Position numbers and translations under genes: made by a program. A DNA stretch of 64,000 nt from positions 12,474,734-12,538,733 of the forward strand of contig NC_134651.1 of NCBI RefSeq assembly GCF_030463565.1, in the 5' to 3' direction. Source of the stretch: Pelecanus crispus. Its lineage: Eukaryota > Chordata > Aves > Pelecaniformes > Pelecanidae. Numbering within the stretch: the stretch's first letter is position 1; the number at the start of each line of letters is the position of its first letter. The notes under the pieces were generated by a model. The model was given only the letters and a program-made list of their open reading frames with translations. It was not told the DNA's origin and did not search any database. Shown here piece by piece: positions 14,801 through 46,232 of the stretch.

Positions 14801-17678
14801 AAATTTGGTCAAGTACTATTGACTAACAGACCCTAACACCTGGGCTGGCCTAAATCCACCTCCTGGATCATACATAGCTACATCATAAAAATCTGCCTGA
14901 ACTTCTGGTCCTTATCAGGCTTTCCAGAAAGGGCAAGGATTGAGTAGGGATAATCATCACTCTTCCTCATGGTCCTAAAAGTCCAAAAATCAGAAGACAG
15001 TATCCGCATACATAGCATGTCTCCTGGGAAAGCAAGATTTCATGTTCTGGTGGTAGTATATTCTGGCCCAAACACAATTTTAAGCCTTGAGCAGATGCTG
15101 CTAAAATCTGCACCTTACAACTGTCTCATGAAGCAACTAAAAAATGGTTTATTACATCAAAGATTGAAAGATAAATGAGTGGCTGGTAACATTCACACTG
15201 AAGATTGAGATGCACTGGCAATATAGCATATAGAAAGGCTAACTTCTAAGCAAAAAAAAACCCAAAAACCCCACAAACCAAAAACAAACCACACAAAAAA
15301 AATCCTAAACCCTGAACAGTTTATATAAAGGATGCTAGTGTATAACTTTTATGATATTAGCACCTCTGTGATGTGCATGTGGTACCTCACCTGTCTTTAA
15401 TGCATAAAAAAAAAAAAAAAATCTGTTAAATGAGCTAAGGAGGTGAAAACATTTAATTCAAATAACTTAATGCACACTGCAGGCCACCACAGGCTTAGTG
15501 CTGCATGCAAGAGAAAGAACAAAATTATTCTGGATTATTAAGGCCAGTGATGCATAGGAGAATGGGTACATCCACCTTCTTGGCTGAGGCACACACACCT
15601 AAACCCAAAACTTCCAAAAAAATCTGGAAGAGCTGTGATGATAGGAGAAAAGATGCTATCTCTGTTTTATCACAAAAAAAGGAAACTGTTAGTATGCCAA
15701 GACACTTACAAGTTGACCTTTTAATGCCTGATTTATTGTTATTAATCAGTGCTGTACTTTTTCCATTTCTTTTTTATCTAACACAAAAGTACTCTGCAGC
15801 TGAGCCAGCATTCTCCAAATAAAAGGTTAATTTAGATGAATCCTCATTTTAAGTGTTTGCTGTATCTGAACATGTGCCTCTTATTAAAAAAGGGATCAAG
15901 TGGCTGAAGGGTAAACCATTTTGCTCTTGCTGCCTTCAACCAACTTCAGTAAGCAGAGTAGCAGAGGAATACAGTAAATCCCTAGATCTCATTAAGTGGT
16001 ATCAGGAAACATAGCACAAATAACCTTCACCAGACAGCAAGGAACCTGTTGTTTTTGTTGTAATGTCAGACTGCTGGCAATGAAGTGCTGTCTGTAATTT
16101 AGTGGTTATAAAAAATTAATTTAAAAGACAAGACTGCTAACATTTTTTTTTAAACGAGTGGTGAATTACAGAGCTAGCTAGACTCATTTAAACACTCTTA
16201 AACATGCAAGAGACTTTAAACAACAAATCCATCTCAAACACACACTGCATAATTCTGGCATCTATTTAACTACTTGTATATATGGAGGAGTCAAGCAGTG
16301 TGGAAAAAAAAAAAATCAGCTGTCTGTGTCCAGTCACTTGATGTGGTTAAGATAAGAGGGAAAGACAAGTTTTATGTATTTACAGAACCACCCTTCAAAA
16401 AGTGCAAAGGTTACTGGGGGGGGGAGTAGGGGGGAAGCAGGTGGCATTAGGGAAACACATTTCACTGGAGGAAAAGCCATACTAATTCTAATAACTAGAG
16501 TCAAAGCAGTTCATGTGTTTTACACTTGAGAAGTTGGCAACTTTATACTGCTTCCTCAATCACTAAGGGTTAGGCCCAATCTCCTTAGAAAGGGCATTCT
16601 AAGCTTGCCAAGTCTCACAAAGTACTATTTGCCCAATTACCCACGTGATACTCTCAACGATTCACGTTCTCTCTGTCACCCTATGCCTGCTCCAGAGCTC
16701 AGGAGCTACCTTTCTTTAGAGACCCTGAGGCTTCAGGCCCAAAAAAGAGATTGCAAGCAATTACCATATGCTGAAGTACTTGGTTTTTCTCCTGTAGGTA
16801 TTGCTATTCCTATCCCCATCAGAGGCATTGAAGATGGAAATGGCAACTCTACAAACATCACGTGTGTCCTGATGCCTGATCGTTTTCATGACTTCATTCT
16901 GTATGGATCAGTGGCTGCGTTCTTCATTCCCCTTGCTATCATGATAGTCACTTATTTTCTGACAATCCAAGTGCTACGCAAGAAGGCCTACTTGATCAAC
17001 AAGCCACCTCAGCGTTTCACTTGGTCAACAGTGTCCACAGTATTTCAGCGTGATGCAACACCTGCCTCCTCACCAGAAAAGGTGGCCATGCTAAATGGCT
17101 CCCGAAAGGACAAGATTTTGTCCAATGACATGCCTATCTGCAGAGCATCTACAATTGGGAGGAAGTCCATGCAAACGATAACCAATGAACAAAGGGCATC
17201 CAAAGTTCTGGGGATTGTATTTTTTCTTTTCTTGTTGATGTGGTGCCCATTCTTCATAACAAACATAAGTTCAGTTTTGTGCAACTCCTGCAACAAGGAG
17301 GTTTTTCAAAAGCTTATGGATATATTTGTTTGGATAGGATATGTATCCTCAGGAGTGAACCCTCTTGTCTATACACTCTTCAACAAAACATTTAGGGAGG
17401 CTTTCAGCAGGTATATCACTTGCAACTATTGGACCACAAAGCCTATCAAGGCCCTTCGGAAGCGCTCCAGCAGGATCTCTTTCAGAAGCTCTGTGGCAGA
17501 AAATTCCAAGCTCTTTGTCATGCATGGGATGAGAAATGGGATTAACCCCATTATGTACCAGAGCCCAATGAGGCTGAGGAGCTCACCCATCCAAGCGTCA
17601 TCGGCCATTCTGCTGGATACGTTGCTGCTCACAGAGAATGAAGTTGATAAAACAGAGGAACAAGTCAGCTACGTATAG
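8574..17678 (+). CDS. HTR2B: 5-hydroxytryptamine receptor 2B (5-HT2B), complete, 3 coding exons
   Basis: Gq-coupled serotonin receptor of the plasma membrane (family knowledge). Joining 8574-8883, 14519-14719 and 16798-17678 gives 463 residues, close to the human length of 481. Seen in the translation: N-glycosylation sequons at N9, N15, N187 and N190; TM1 with GGN (N58); TM2 with LAVAD (D86); the TM3 amine-binding Asp in WLFLDV (D121); DRY at 138-140; the C114-C193 pair expected to form the loop disulfide; MWCPFF in TM6 (319-323); NPLVY in TM7 (358-362); a likely palmitoylated Cys at 379; and a C-terminal PDZ ligand VSYV. The start ATG has A at -3. Both introns have GT-AG ends. The gene runs antisense to PSMD1. 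One oddity is NSW at 153-155, where the 5-HT2 family usually has NSR. A 5' non-coding exon is expected but was not located. Confidence 0.97.
8884..14518 (+). other. HTR2B: HTR2B intron 1
   Basis: A 5.6 kb AT-rich intron with GT...AG ends. No exon-like frame with plausible splice sites was seen on either strand. It contains a poly-G tract at 13901-13918, a short CAC-triplet run near 11861 and T-rich low-complexity stretches near 10.45 kb. Confidence 0.8.
13901..13918. repeat. 18-nt poly-G homopolymer
   Basis: Uninterrupted run of 18 G on the + strand inside HTR2B intron 1. It is prone to length polymorphism and to sequencing or assembly error, and could form G-quadruplex structure in the HTR2B pre-mRNA. 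Confidence 0.9.
14519..14719 (+). CDS. HTR2B: HTR2B coding exon 2
   Basis: The acceptor is a pyrimidine-rich tract ending CTTTCAG at 14518. The exon codes residues 104-170: first extracellular loop, TM3 with the ligand Asp and DRY, second intracellular loop and TM4. It ends before the donor GTATGC at 14720. Length is 201 bp (2 + 66 codons + 1), which keeps phase with both neighbours. Confidence 0.96.
14720..16797 (+). other. HTR2B: HTR2B intron 2
   Basis: A 2.1 kb intron with GT...AG ends and A-rich low-complexity runs near 15.25 kb and 15.40 kb. The short open frames inside it show no family similarity. Confidence 0.8.
16798..17678 (+). CDS. HTR2B: HTR2B coding exon 3 (terminal)
   Basis: The acceptor is TTTCTCCTGTAG, ending at 16797. 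The exon codes residues 171-463: TM4 end, ECL2 with the disulfide Cys, TM5, a long third intracellular loop, TM6, TM7 and the cytoplasmic tail, ending at TAG 17676-17678. The open frame upstream from 16605 is intron 2 and should not be included. Confidence 0.97.
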
Positions 17679-17950
17679 TAGAATGGTAGCTATGTCTATA
17701 TCATAGTATTACTGTATGTATTATTCTAGGTAACTGTGCTAGAAGAGGGTATAAATACTATTGTTTTCTGTTATTTATGCAAGCAATATCTTATAAATTT
17801 ATATTAATTCCTCTCCTCCAAAGTCTCCTCTACTTTAACCCCAAGCCCACGGTGGCAACTACAACTTCATTCCCTGATAAATGACTAACGCAGAACTGTA
17901 GCCTACAGGAAGAGGAAAATAAACAAAAGCTAAATCAGTTTGAGTATCTG
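17679..17950 (+). other. HTR2B: HTR2B 3'UTR with poly(A) signal
   Basis: A canonical AATAAA lies at 17918-17923, about 240 bp after the stop codon, in an A-rich stretch. It is the first such hexamer downstream of the stop and the likely cleavage signal. The exact cleavage site, and whether a longer 3'UTR form exists, cannot be read from sequence. Confidence 0.6.
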
Positions 17951-20869
17951 ACTTCAGTTCTCATCATCTTCAGTCTCTTCAAAGCACATTTTTATAAGAA
18001 AAGCATCTCTGTACAAACACTATTTTAACATTCATTCTGGCAAGAAGACAGAACACTGCAGGTTGATGCTCTACGATGAACTTAGCAGGGGGATACAAGC
18101 TTGCTGGTTTAAATTTAAATCCACCTTTACTCTGTGTAAACAAAAGAGCACACAAGCTCACTGCATTGCCTCCTATAGATACATTCCTCTGCTGAGACTG
18201 CGTATCCAAGTACGAGCTTTTCTTGTTCTCTGAGGGTATGTGTATCACAAGCAGAATCACTCGCTCCAGAGACCAAAAGGTGTACGTGCCCATTCCACAA
18301 GGGGTAAAACTGGTTCTCAGCAGGGTGAGAAAAAATTCCATGTGCTGAAATTATCTCTTTGTGGTTTTACTGTAGGGGTGGGCAGAATCTCTTACCCACC
18401 TGAATTTCATCTCCATTACTCTCACATATACATAAGCCTGGTATTGCCAGATTTGTCACAGAAAGCTGCCCTTTGTTCTTTTTGTACTAAGAAAATTAGA
18501 GCATTTAACCAAAATAGGACAACACCACATCAATGATCATGAGTAAAACAGGACAGGGAGTGCCTGGAACACCCCTTTAATTTATATGAACGAACTTCCT
18601 TTTTTTATGACCATTGGAACTTCAACAAAAGCCTTCCTTCATCCAATATAGTTCACACAAAGTAGAAAAATCACAGATAGAATAGCTATTTCACTTGAAA
18701 ATAAGAGCAAGTGTTTAAGAGACAGCAGAAACAACAGTACTATGTAGACCTGCACATGTTCACAGTTTAGATTAGCTCAAAATAATTTCATTGGCATAAG
18801 ATTACAGGTCCCAAACTGCACTCTCTCAGACATGCTCAAGCCTTCCATCAGAGCACAAAATTCATAGAAAGAATTGCTCCTCACAATCCATAAAAGCTAC
18901 CAGAGTCTATCATCTGGGAAATCAGGAGCTTCTGACAGTTCCAGATCATCTCTCTTTGGATTGGGAAATCCGCAAAGTACTGGAGTTCTTACAGTAAGCA
19001 GTCAGCTCACCATTTTTTTTAGATAGTTTCCATTTACAGTAAAATTTTCAGCTCGGGCTTTGCTTTAATTTTTAATGTTTTCAGAATTCTTTGGTTACAC
19101 ACTAAAATTATGTACAGCAAAAGGCTTAGGTTTTTTCATCCACAGAACAGAAAGTACTAAAGATAACATGTCCTTCCAACATTTATTTATAAATATTTAA
19201 TTTAAAACATATGCAAGTTCAAAACAGAGCCTAACATAACAACTGCCAGAGAGTTCCAGGAGAAAGTATTAAAAATACTTTTGTGGTCCTTAATTTGTCT
19301 CCTTCCTCCCCTTTTTGGTGATAGTCACTAGCCATTTAAGTTAGAACAAGCTCTAACTGCTCTCGCTTCTCTTTCATTAATCAAAATTTAAGAGGATCCT
19401 GCAGTTAAAAGCCAGAATTGACAGACTGCTATAGCTGTGAAAGATGCCTACGTCTAAAAAATATTTGAGAATCAAAAGCCTTCAATAAGACCTAGATTAC
19501 TTTGAAGCTCAAGGAGGGAGGGAGTAGGAATAAAACCCAAAAAAACCCAAAACTTCCAGGTATGTAGCTGAAAACGTCACAGACTAGTGTCTCATTTAAC
19601 CTAAAGCAGGCACTCTGCAACCAGGTAAAAGTGAAATCACATCCGAGCACAGAGTGATCACAGCAAAAAAATTAAAAGCATCATTTGCAATGCAGGAACC
19701 AGCCTTCATGAGGAATAACACCAAGAGGCAAATGGGCACAGCACTGTTCTTCAGGGGTTATTTCCCAGCAGCCAGAGAGCAAGAAGCAGTCATCTTTGAA
19801 AACTCTCTTACTACTTAAATAAATCCATGCCAATTAAACAAAAACTGCTCATACAGCAGGCAGCAATCATCCTCTTTCAGCAACAACTTAAATTTTCCCT
19901 TTCCAGCAGGAACATCACAGCTGGCTCACAGCATCTGGAAAGAGCAAGAGGTAACTTAGTTCTCTTCTGTCTGATCCCGTTCTTGTACAACCATCAGTCT
20001 GCAATGAGCAACAACATGATGAGTAATTTGCCCTAAGAGTCCCACAGACACTTAGGGCAAATTTCTGTGCCTCTGTGTAATCAGTGGTTAGACTCCACCA
20101 ACAGGAAACAATCCTTGAAAAAGTCTCACCCAGCAAAGACGTATTTTGTCAAGCCAGCATATAGATTTCTCAATTTTAGTAGCCATAAATAGGAGCTCAA
20201 CATCTTCCAGTTACTGAATTTAGTCAGCAACAATAAACCTCAATCAAAAGGCCTAGTGACCAATCAAAAATCCAGTCTTCCTACAGAGAAAGAAAATTTC
20301 TCCATAGTCAGAAACACATCATCAAGAAAACATGCACATTCTATTTAACATGCTAAGTGTAAAAAGAAATTGCTTGTCCACTGACAAAGCACACAAGCTA
20401 AGAATTCAGGTAAGTCTTAGAAAGCCTAAGGACAGAGGGCAGAACTATGAAATAAAAAGACAACATAACAGACAGCAGAGATCTTGTTTTAGCAACTGTA
20501 TCTACAAGAACAGATTTGAACAAAGACATTACCTTCATTAGCAAGTCATGATGAAAATAAGAGTCACTGCAAGCTACTGTAAGAAAGCACAGGTTTGTTG
20601 TATGGTAACTAAGGACAACACTGCTCGTGTGGTACTGACAAGCAAGACAGGAGGCTCAGGGCTACATCCACGAGCATCATCTTTAAGTAACACAAATACA
20701 TAAAATGTATTTTTACATGCTGGCTGTGAAAGAGTATTTTTATAGCTTCCAGCTTCCTGCATAAAGATAGCAGCCTAAATAATAGTTGATAAAAGGTTTG
20801 CAGTCACTTGCTAACAGATCACAAGACCTTTTTACAGGAGAAAGGGGTCATGCACTTCCCATTTAACTT

Positions 20870-20894
20870 AAAAAAAAAAAAAAAAAAAAAAAAA
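20870..20894. repeat. 25-nt poly-A tract
   Basis: Uninterrupted A run. The sequence upstream of it has no recognisable gene or SINE body, so I do not read it as the tail of a retrocopy. Confidence 0.85.
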
Positions 20895-23800
20895 GACATT
20901 CATTTCTCTGGAGTGTAATGCTCTGAATTCTTTCAGAATCTGGCCCATGCCAAACCAACCCCCTGGCCAGCTCTATGGCCTCTATATACGACATAAAATA
21001 ACAACTTACACAGCCACCTAGTTCAACTTCCCTCATTATCACAGGCACTTTTATCTGGCATATTTCATTTCTTTTTAAACTACTAGAGAAGCAAGACAGA
21101 CAAAAGTCAAAGCTGATCTGCAACATACAAGCACTATGGGAAGAAATACATTTTAGAAGAACAATGGACAAGTATGGGGTTTTGTTGTTGTTTAATTATT
21201 TAAAATACATTAGGAGGTATTTAGTCAATGTTCTGGCTGCCTATCTAATTAAAAATTACAGCACAGACATGGACCTAAGGACTACCTATAAAGATATCCA
21301 CCTCAGCAGCCTTGCAGACAGGAAAATAATGGAGTTTGGAGCCTAACAGAATGAGTGCCTTGAAATCCAAATAAAGGCAATACCTTAAACCCAAACAAAA
21401 CAACAAAAAACCCCAGACAAAACCAAGCAAAACCAACCAAACAAAATCCCAACTTTTAAGCCACCCTAAGAAATAAAGAAGCAAGAAATTCAGCTAACCT
21501 CAACTGTGGTGATACAAAACGCATTTCATGAAGCCAGCCCCAAACCATCTGGGGTTCTATAAGCTGCAAACCTTTAGTTCAGATTCTATCAGAAAACTTT
21601 CAGGCAGCCAGAAAAATTTATTCCTCACTTATCTTGTATTCTCCAAGTGGAAAACTCTTCCTAACCACATCACACCTGGCCATACTAGTATCAATTTTCA
21701 AATGCATCATAATACAGTTTAAAAAAATCCAGTGTTAAGCAGAAGTCAAGGCACTGAGAAGAGACTGATGCTAAAAAGCTGTTCACTAGCATACAAGAGG
21801 CACACTGATTTTTTTTCTTTTTGGTGCTTCATAGAAAATGTCATTTTCCTACACCATTTTCTTATTGTGGAAAAATCCACAGCACTGCAAGCTGGTATGA
21901 GAAAGCAAAAGCATTACTCCCCTAAATCTTTTTCTAGACTGTCATATGTAACATTAGCCTTAAAAGGTAAAGTAATGCAAGCACAGTAAACCTGGTAAAG
22001 GCATACTGAACAACCTGGGACACTGGAGCCCAAAAAGGCAGGATGCTCACCAGAGCTCTTCTGGCTCTTTGTCTTGCAAGCTGGAGCCAGGAGTCCCAGA
22101 GTTCTGGCCAGTTCTTAGGACTGATTTAATATCACCATGAAGCATTAGCATGAAGATGCCTACGTACAACTGCTAACAAGCACTCCTTTGTTTCACTTCC
22201 CCTTTAGCTCTCTAGGTAACCATCAAAATGGCAAAAACAACAGTCAGGAGAGAAGTAACTTCCATATTTTTGCTTTGGCATTTGACACCATGGTGTTTAC
22301 TGTCAGTGTCCATTCCCATGAGACACACTGTTTTGTCCAGTTGCAAAGAAAGGCTTTTGCCCTGCAGAACAGGAGAGGAAGCTTTTTCATTTTTAAATGG
22401 GAAGCTAGTTATAAAAATAGGAAAGATGCCTTGCTGTAATGTCCATTTTTACTCTTATTTTTAATAATTCATGTCAAACCCTATTTGTCTAGCCACACAC
22501 ATCTAAGATTCCTTGCATCCAGGTATTGAGGTCCTTTTCAACTTCTGACATCATGGTCTTAAAAATTAGGAGCTTCTTGCTCTTTGAGGGATCCTATTTA
22601 AAAATGCTCTAGACAGATGATAGCAACTCATTTTCAAATTCATTAAACCCTGCACAACAAATAAGCCTTTTATTCTGCAAGATGCACATCAATATTCCCT
22701 AATAAAATCAAACAGGAAGTTTTTGCCATAAAAAAATAATACATCAACTTCATTTAATGGCTCAAAGAATCTCAGTGTATTGTTTGAAACAATGAATGTA
22801 TTTGTGCAATCTGATTGTACACCTACAATTTTCATTAGAAGTTAGATTAATTTTGCCAGAGGTGCCAAGTGACTTCAATGCACTACAGTGTGGTCAGTGA
22901 AGACACACAGCTCCGTTTTCAGTTTCAGACCTGCAGATAAAGGCATTTTCAAATCCAAAAAGACTTCAGTGAAAGTCTAAGGCTTCTTCTGATTATAATA
23001 AGATTTCTGGTCCTATTAACCTTTCACTGAAAGGGACCCTCATTCTCCTCCCCCAGGAAGACTGAATAAGACAAAGACAAAATGGGTTGGAGGGTAAACA
23101 AAACCCTTTTAATCTTTCCTACAAAAGAATTAACAAGCAGGGGTGTTTCACTAAATTTCTCTTCTTCACAATTAATAGACTGAAAAAGTCACTGGTACAG
23201 ATCACATCAGAGTGACTGTTAGCCTCATACTCAATTACCCAGAAGATCTGCCATCTGCCTACTGGATAAAGGTAGGTTGTAGGAGTTAAAGAAAACAAAC
23301 TGTCCAAGCCTTCCTGGAACAAAATCCAAGTATCTGATCTGTGTTTGCTTTAAAACAAATATATAGCGTTAAAATATCAAAGGCTATGTAAACACAAAGA
23401 ATACAAAAGCAGGAAACATTACTATTTCACTTGCATCATCCTAAGATGAAGAACTGAACATAAGCCATGCAGAGTTCTCCATGTTTGGGTAGCCTACACT
23501 TATCAGCTGAGACTACATCTTCCTTTTGGAACTCTCTAGAGGCTGCATTGTTCCCTCTCCTGCCCTTAGCCTTTTCGCAACAACACTGCGCCAAGGCAGA
23601 AGCAGCATCCCACAACTCAAGTCCTACTTCCCCATGGTTCTTATCGCCCTGGACTTAAAAACTGCTACAAGAGCATTAAACCTTTTTAGTTCATGCTTTC
23701 AAGCACTGCTGCATCCCACATTGAAGCCTTTTCCCTAACCAGACTTGTTATACCCATAAAACATCTACTTCCTCATTTCATATATAAAGTGTTTAGATAC

Positions 23801-26800
23801 ACTGCAGCATTGCTCTAACATATAACAATACAAAAATAAAGCTGACGACATAAACCAATCACATCTCACTCTGCCATATAAACAACGACCAATTTGTGAT
23901 ATAAAGTGGTAAAATTAAGGTAAAAATAAGTCTCTCCATTTTTAAAAAAGTAAAACACTTTAAATGGACTGTGTTTTCCATCTCATCGTAATAGTCTTAA
24001 AAAAAGGCTGACCAGAAATCACAAGCGCCTTAAATGCTGTTTTCCAACAGCCATGATACATATTTTACAAACCACTTTAGTAGAAAGAAGGAATAATATA
24101 TAAACATCAACAATAAGGTAAGTTTGCTATTTATGATCACTGGCAAAAGCATCAGGACTGGGAGAACAGAGACACGTTACAGTAGCCAAGTCAATACATC
24201 ACTTCTCTTCTTGCTATTTCACAATACAGATTCTTGTACAGCCCTGTATCCACACTGCAATCTCCAAACATCTCAAGCTTTATTCATGCCTCTGTACCAT
24301 TCTACAATAACATTTTACTTAACTGTGTCTCCTGTAAGAGATGGCCATTTTTAAGAAAAGAGAAGATGTAAAAAGTCTCAGGTTTTATGCTGAACTGTTT
24401 TGACTGTCTTGCTACTTGTGAAGAGGAAGAAAGGAAGAGAGTTTTGAAACAATTCTCTTGCACCAGAGCATTTTCTGATAATTTAATACAGTGGCACGCA
24501 AATGATCAGTCACAAAATGCATAATTAGTGCCTAATTTTTGTAAGGCACTAAGCCGAGAGAGAAAAAAGCCATACCAAGTCCTACAGCCAGCAAGCTGCA
24601 CTTTTGATCCCCAGTCTGCAGACCTGTGGACTGCTTCTAAACTGTCAGCAAAAACAGAATTAACAGCAGCAACACTGCTGGTCAACAAGCTTCAATTCTA
24701 CATATGTGGCCTCTTGGAAAGCTTTAGGGTGTCCAAGAATAGAGCAAGGAAGTTAGTTTTGTGCTATATGAACGGGACTCCACAATGTATTCTGCAGTTC
24801 AAGCAGTATGATTGCTACTGCTCTGCTCCCTAGAGCAACTTGCCGGCAGTCGTCCACACAGCCAGGCAAGCATGCATCCAATGTCCAAGTGCGTAACTGC
24901 TATAGCAGCATTAACCCCTGCTCCCCTAATCCTTTCAAAACTCTTGCACCATAGCTGATGTTTTGAGCAATGCACAGAGTCCATCGAGCGTTCCTTACAT
25001 GGCTTACCCTCAAAGTACCACAGGACTTGCTGAATAAATACTGCAAGTGATCCTGTTGCAGAAGCAAGAATTTCACCAACTTTTCACCTTTGCTCCAAGG
25101 CAACAAAGATGACTTTGGAAAAGAATCTAGGAAGAAAACTCCTGAACAATGCTGAAAGTGTATTTTAACATTTTTTTTAAGTAATCTGAGAAGATAAAAG
25201 GCACTACAGTTACAAAAAACCCCAACTGATACTAACATAAAGAGGGCCATAACTACACACTGTTTTCACTTGATACATTAAGGAATATAGAAATTCTCTT
25301 AAGGTATTATATGCTAAGGAAAGTACTAAATGGTGTAACCGGCTAATTTGATATCTTTCATAACACATTAGAAAATTTAATCTTGCAATTCTTAGGCAAA
25401 ACTTAATAACCTAGACTAGAACACCCTATCTAAACCTTGATTCATGAATTTTGAACAATGAAGTAGCCACACACGTTCTTCTGTAGACTTTTCCAGTAAT
25501 TAAAAAGTACAAAAAAAAAATCTAAAAACATTTCTGGGCTTAAAAAAAATTAAAAAGTTAATCTTCAAGTTAAAGCAAAACCTTGTTGCTTTAAAAATTA
25601 AATGTCATGTTTTATCACATTATGTTCTATTGCATTTTATTCTGTTACGGTGCTGCTTTCATTAACTCTAGCCATAAAAGCCAAGCTGTGCTCTTGAATG
25701 TACACAGGGTTGCACATATGTACTAGCAAGGAAGACTCACAGAGGTAAACAAGGACAGAAAAGCCTTACAGAATGTTCTGCTATGCAAACGTATTACCTA
25801 AAAATAGCTGGCTTTGTGACGTTTATGACACTTCTAGTTCAAATCCAAGAGGAAGAACATTTATTCACAGATAGCTGTAACAAAAAACAAACTAGGTATT
25901 TAGGACACAAAGTAAATTTGTGGACTCTAGCTCTGTCAAGAGTTCTATCATGTTCACCAGTGGTGCTTAGGAAATTACCACCCTCTGACTATGTAACCTC
26001 CACCTTTAAATGGATTTTATTATTCCTACAGGAGGAACAGACAGAAGCACGAGTCTGTGCGTACTCCTGCTGCTGTAGTGTACAACCCAGCAGATGAACT
26101 TACACCTCCAGCATGTTCAACCCTACAGTAATGATGTGAATTCCCCAAGAAAAATGTAGACCACATTAAACAAATTTATTCTCTTATTTCAATACTGACT
26201 TCAGAGTTCCCTTTCTGGAACCACACACAAAGACTTCAGTGAGACCTCTTCTCACAGGAGCTTCAGTCATGTTCCTTCACCTAAACCAAGATTAATTTCT
26301 GGGGCTTAGCCCACTGTGTTACATATCTGCTCACCTCCCATCACAAAACACTTAATTCAAAAGCTCTGTATACCTAGCAGCTGACAGATCACTGACTCTT
26401 GCCAGTATTCAGTGCTGTATTAGTGGCTTTTAAGACAAGTAAATCTAGTTAGACTTCAACAAACAACAGTCCTAAGAAAGAGATGTCATTTTATAGTCAT
26501 GAAATCTGACAAGCTCACAGCCCATTTGCTCTTTATGTCTCTGTACGCCTGCAGTGTTGAGATGGGCCAGAGCACACAATTAGTGCTAACTAACAGTTTG
26601 AGCAAACAGGAAAGGTAAATGTAAAACCAGCTTCTAGATCCCTACACTGACAGACAGTATTTCTTTCCAGGAATTGAAATATGCCTTTTAGTTTACAATT
26701 AGAGTAACGCAGGGGATAATTGGTGGGGCCCTCTAAGCAGAAAATCCCTTCTACCGCCGCATGTGAATGCAGGGGTCTAGGCTAGACAAACCAAGGGCTC

Positions 26801-27033
26801 CCTCCAGAAGACTGTGCCTTTAAGCAAAACAACTGATCCTGTATTTTGTGAAAGTTACCAAGTGAAAAGTGTTAGCAACTACAACAGCCTAACACAAGCC
26901 TTTTGCCTCCAGAAGCCAGTGATAATCAGCTAAAAAGTCTTAGTCCTTTGCTACCAAGTAAGGTGGACACTGGAATTTACAAGGAAATGTTCCTCCATAT
27001 TGTGCAAGCAGGTTTTGGACTGTACCTTTCCAG

Positions 27034-27054
27034 AAAGGGAAGGGAAGGGAAGAG
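27034..27054. repeat. Short (GGGAA)n tandem
   Basis: About four purine-rich GGGAA-type units, microsatellite-like. Confidence 0.7.
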
Positions 27055-28506
27055 GCAGGACAACATCTGAACCACTGCAGAGCAGGTGAAAGAGTCAAAG
27101 ATGATGTCACTCATTTCTTCATTGCTGGATATGGAGAGAACAGGCCCAGAACTATCTTGCTCCAACAAGATGCCAGCACATGGTAAATGGTTTAGCTCAG
27201 AGCCTTGAAAGCGTCTCATTTTGGTAGAAGCGATCAATGTCCAATTATGTTTTGCATTTGTTGAAAAGAAAAATTACATTGAAATCAGAGATCAAAAGTG
27301 CTTTGTCACAACCTGTTTGGAAAAAAGATGCCTGAAACTATGGAAGGCCTGCACGGAATTTTCCTTCTGTACACAGATGCAGAAGCCAGTTAAACAGACC
27401 TTTTGGCTTCAGGAGAGACACAGATCACTATGCAGCAAGGAACGATCTGTGCCCATTGAAAGCAACCGAGCAGAAGCTCTTGGGAGACGCCTGCTGCCCA
27501 CAGAAAGAATTCGTTCTGTTTGTAAACTACATTTAATTGCAGCCAGAATATGCTTCAAATAAAACAGAATGGAGCCGAGTAATGTCTATGCGAGGAACAA
27601 CTTGGTTAATAACAAATTGACCGGTCATATCAATAACCCATTTTTTAATACCAGCTTTAAGCACCTCTTATTCTGCTTTTTAGGATGAATTTACAGACTG
27701 CCACCAACCCAAAGAAGATGAGAACAAAGATTTTTAAATTACAGTCCTGGACCCAAGTATGCACTACCTCCTCTCAGACACAAAGGCTGCAGCTTCACTC
27801 AGTGCTTGGACTACACAGATTACTGTATTAACAGATGAAGGTGTAGTCCTTGGGGAGCCTTCTAATTCCTCAATCCAATAAAAAAAACCCAAACACCTCT
27901 TACCTAGGGAACTATAGAGCACTACAGAACACTACAAAATACCAGTTCAGCAACAGATTTCACTTTAGAGAACCAAAGCAAACACCATGACTATTTTGTG
28001 ATGGGTTTACATTACCACAATGTAGCAGTGTTTAACAGTGGATACTTAAAAAAACAACGACGACTATTTCAACATCCTTCTTCAGGTTATTTTTACCGAA
28101 GTCACAATGTCCAGGAATGTTCTGGATAGCAATTAGGCAGACATATTTGTCTGAGTATTGCTGCCTTTAAGAAGCCTGGCACAAAAACTGTATATTTAAT
28201 TTTTAATTAACTCTCAATCCTGCAAATATTAATTTTTCATTCTATTTGTCAACGTCATGTAACCCTATTCAGACAATTAAGCCTTAAGTCCAGAAACATA
28301 CAGAAAGGCTCATTAAGCATCTGCTGAACATTAAGGAAGGCTTCTGATTCTGAACCAAGTTTTATTCTCTCTCAATTTTCAGACTTTTCAATCTCCATTC
28401 AGTTAGCAATTGAGTCACTCTGTGAAAGCAATAGCGTACACATTTCCTGAAAATGTAACAGACATCAAATTGAAGGCTGTAGAAGTGACTAAGGAAGATA
28501 TTGTAC

Positions 28507-46232
<17,726 letters not shown>

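Larger units (their letters stand above)
17951..28506. other. Intron/intergenic stretch between HTR2B 3' end and PSMD1 exon 16
   Basis: About 10.5 kb of AT-rich DNA. I looked on the - strand for the next PSMD1 exons (the segment after GFILFR) and did not find them, so this is probably the start of the long PSMD1 intron 16. Low-complexity features include 25 consecutive As (20870-20894), an A/C-rich stretch (about 21370-21450) and a short GGGAA tandem (27034-27054). A small diverged exon could have been missed by eye. Confidence 0.6.

Noticed and set aside
16605..16797. Upstream extension of the HTR2B exon 3 frame with its own ATG
   Set aside because: The receptor sequence starts exactly after the acceptor at 16797. 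The upstream residues do not resemble any receptor and replace TM1-TM4.
20870..21346. Poly-A tract as the tail of a processed retrocopy
   Set aside because: No coding remnant or target-site duplication was seen next to the A run.
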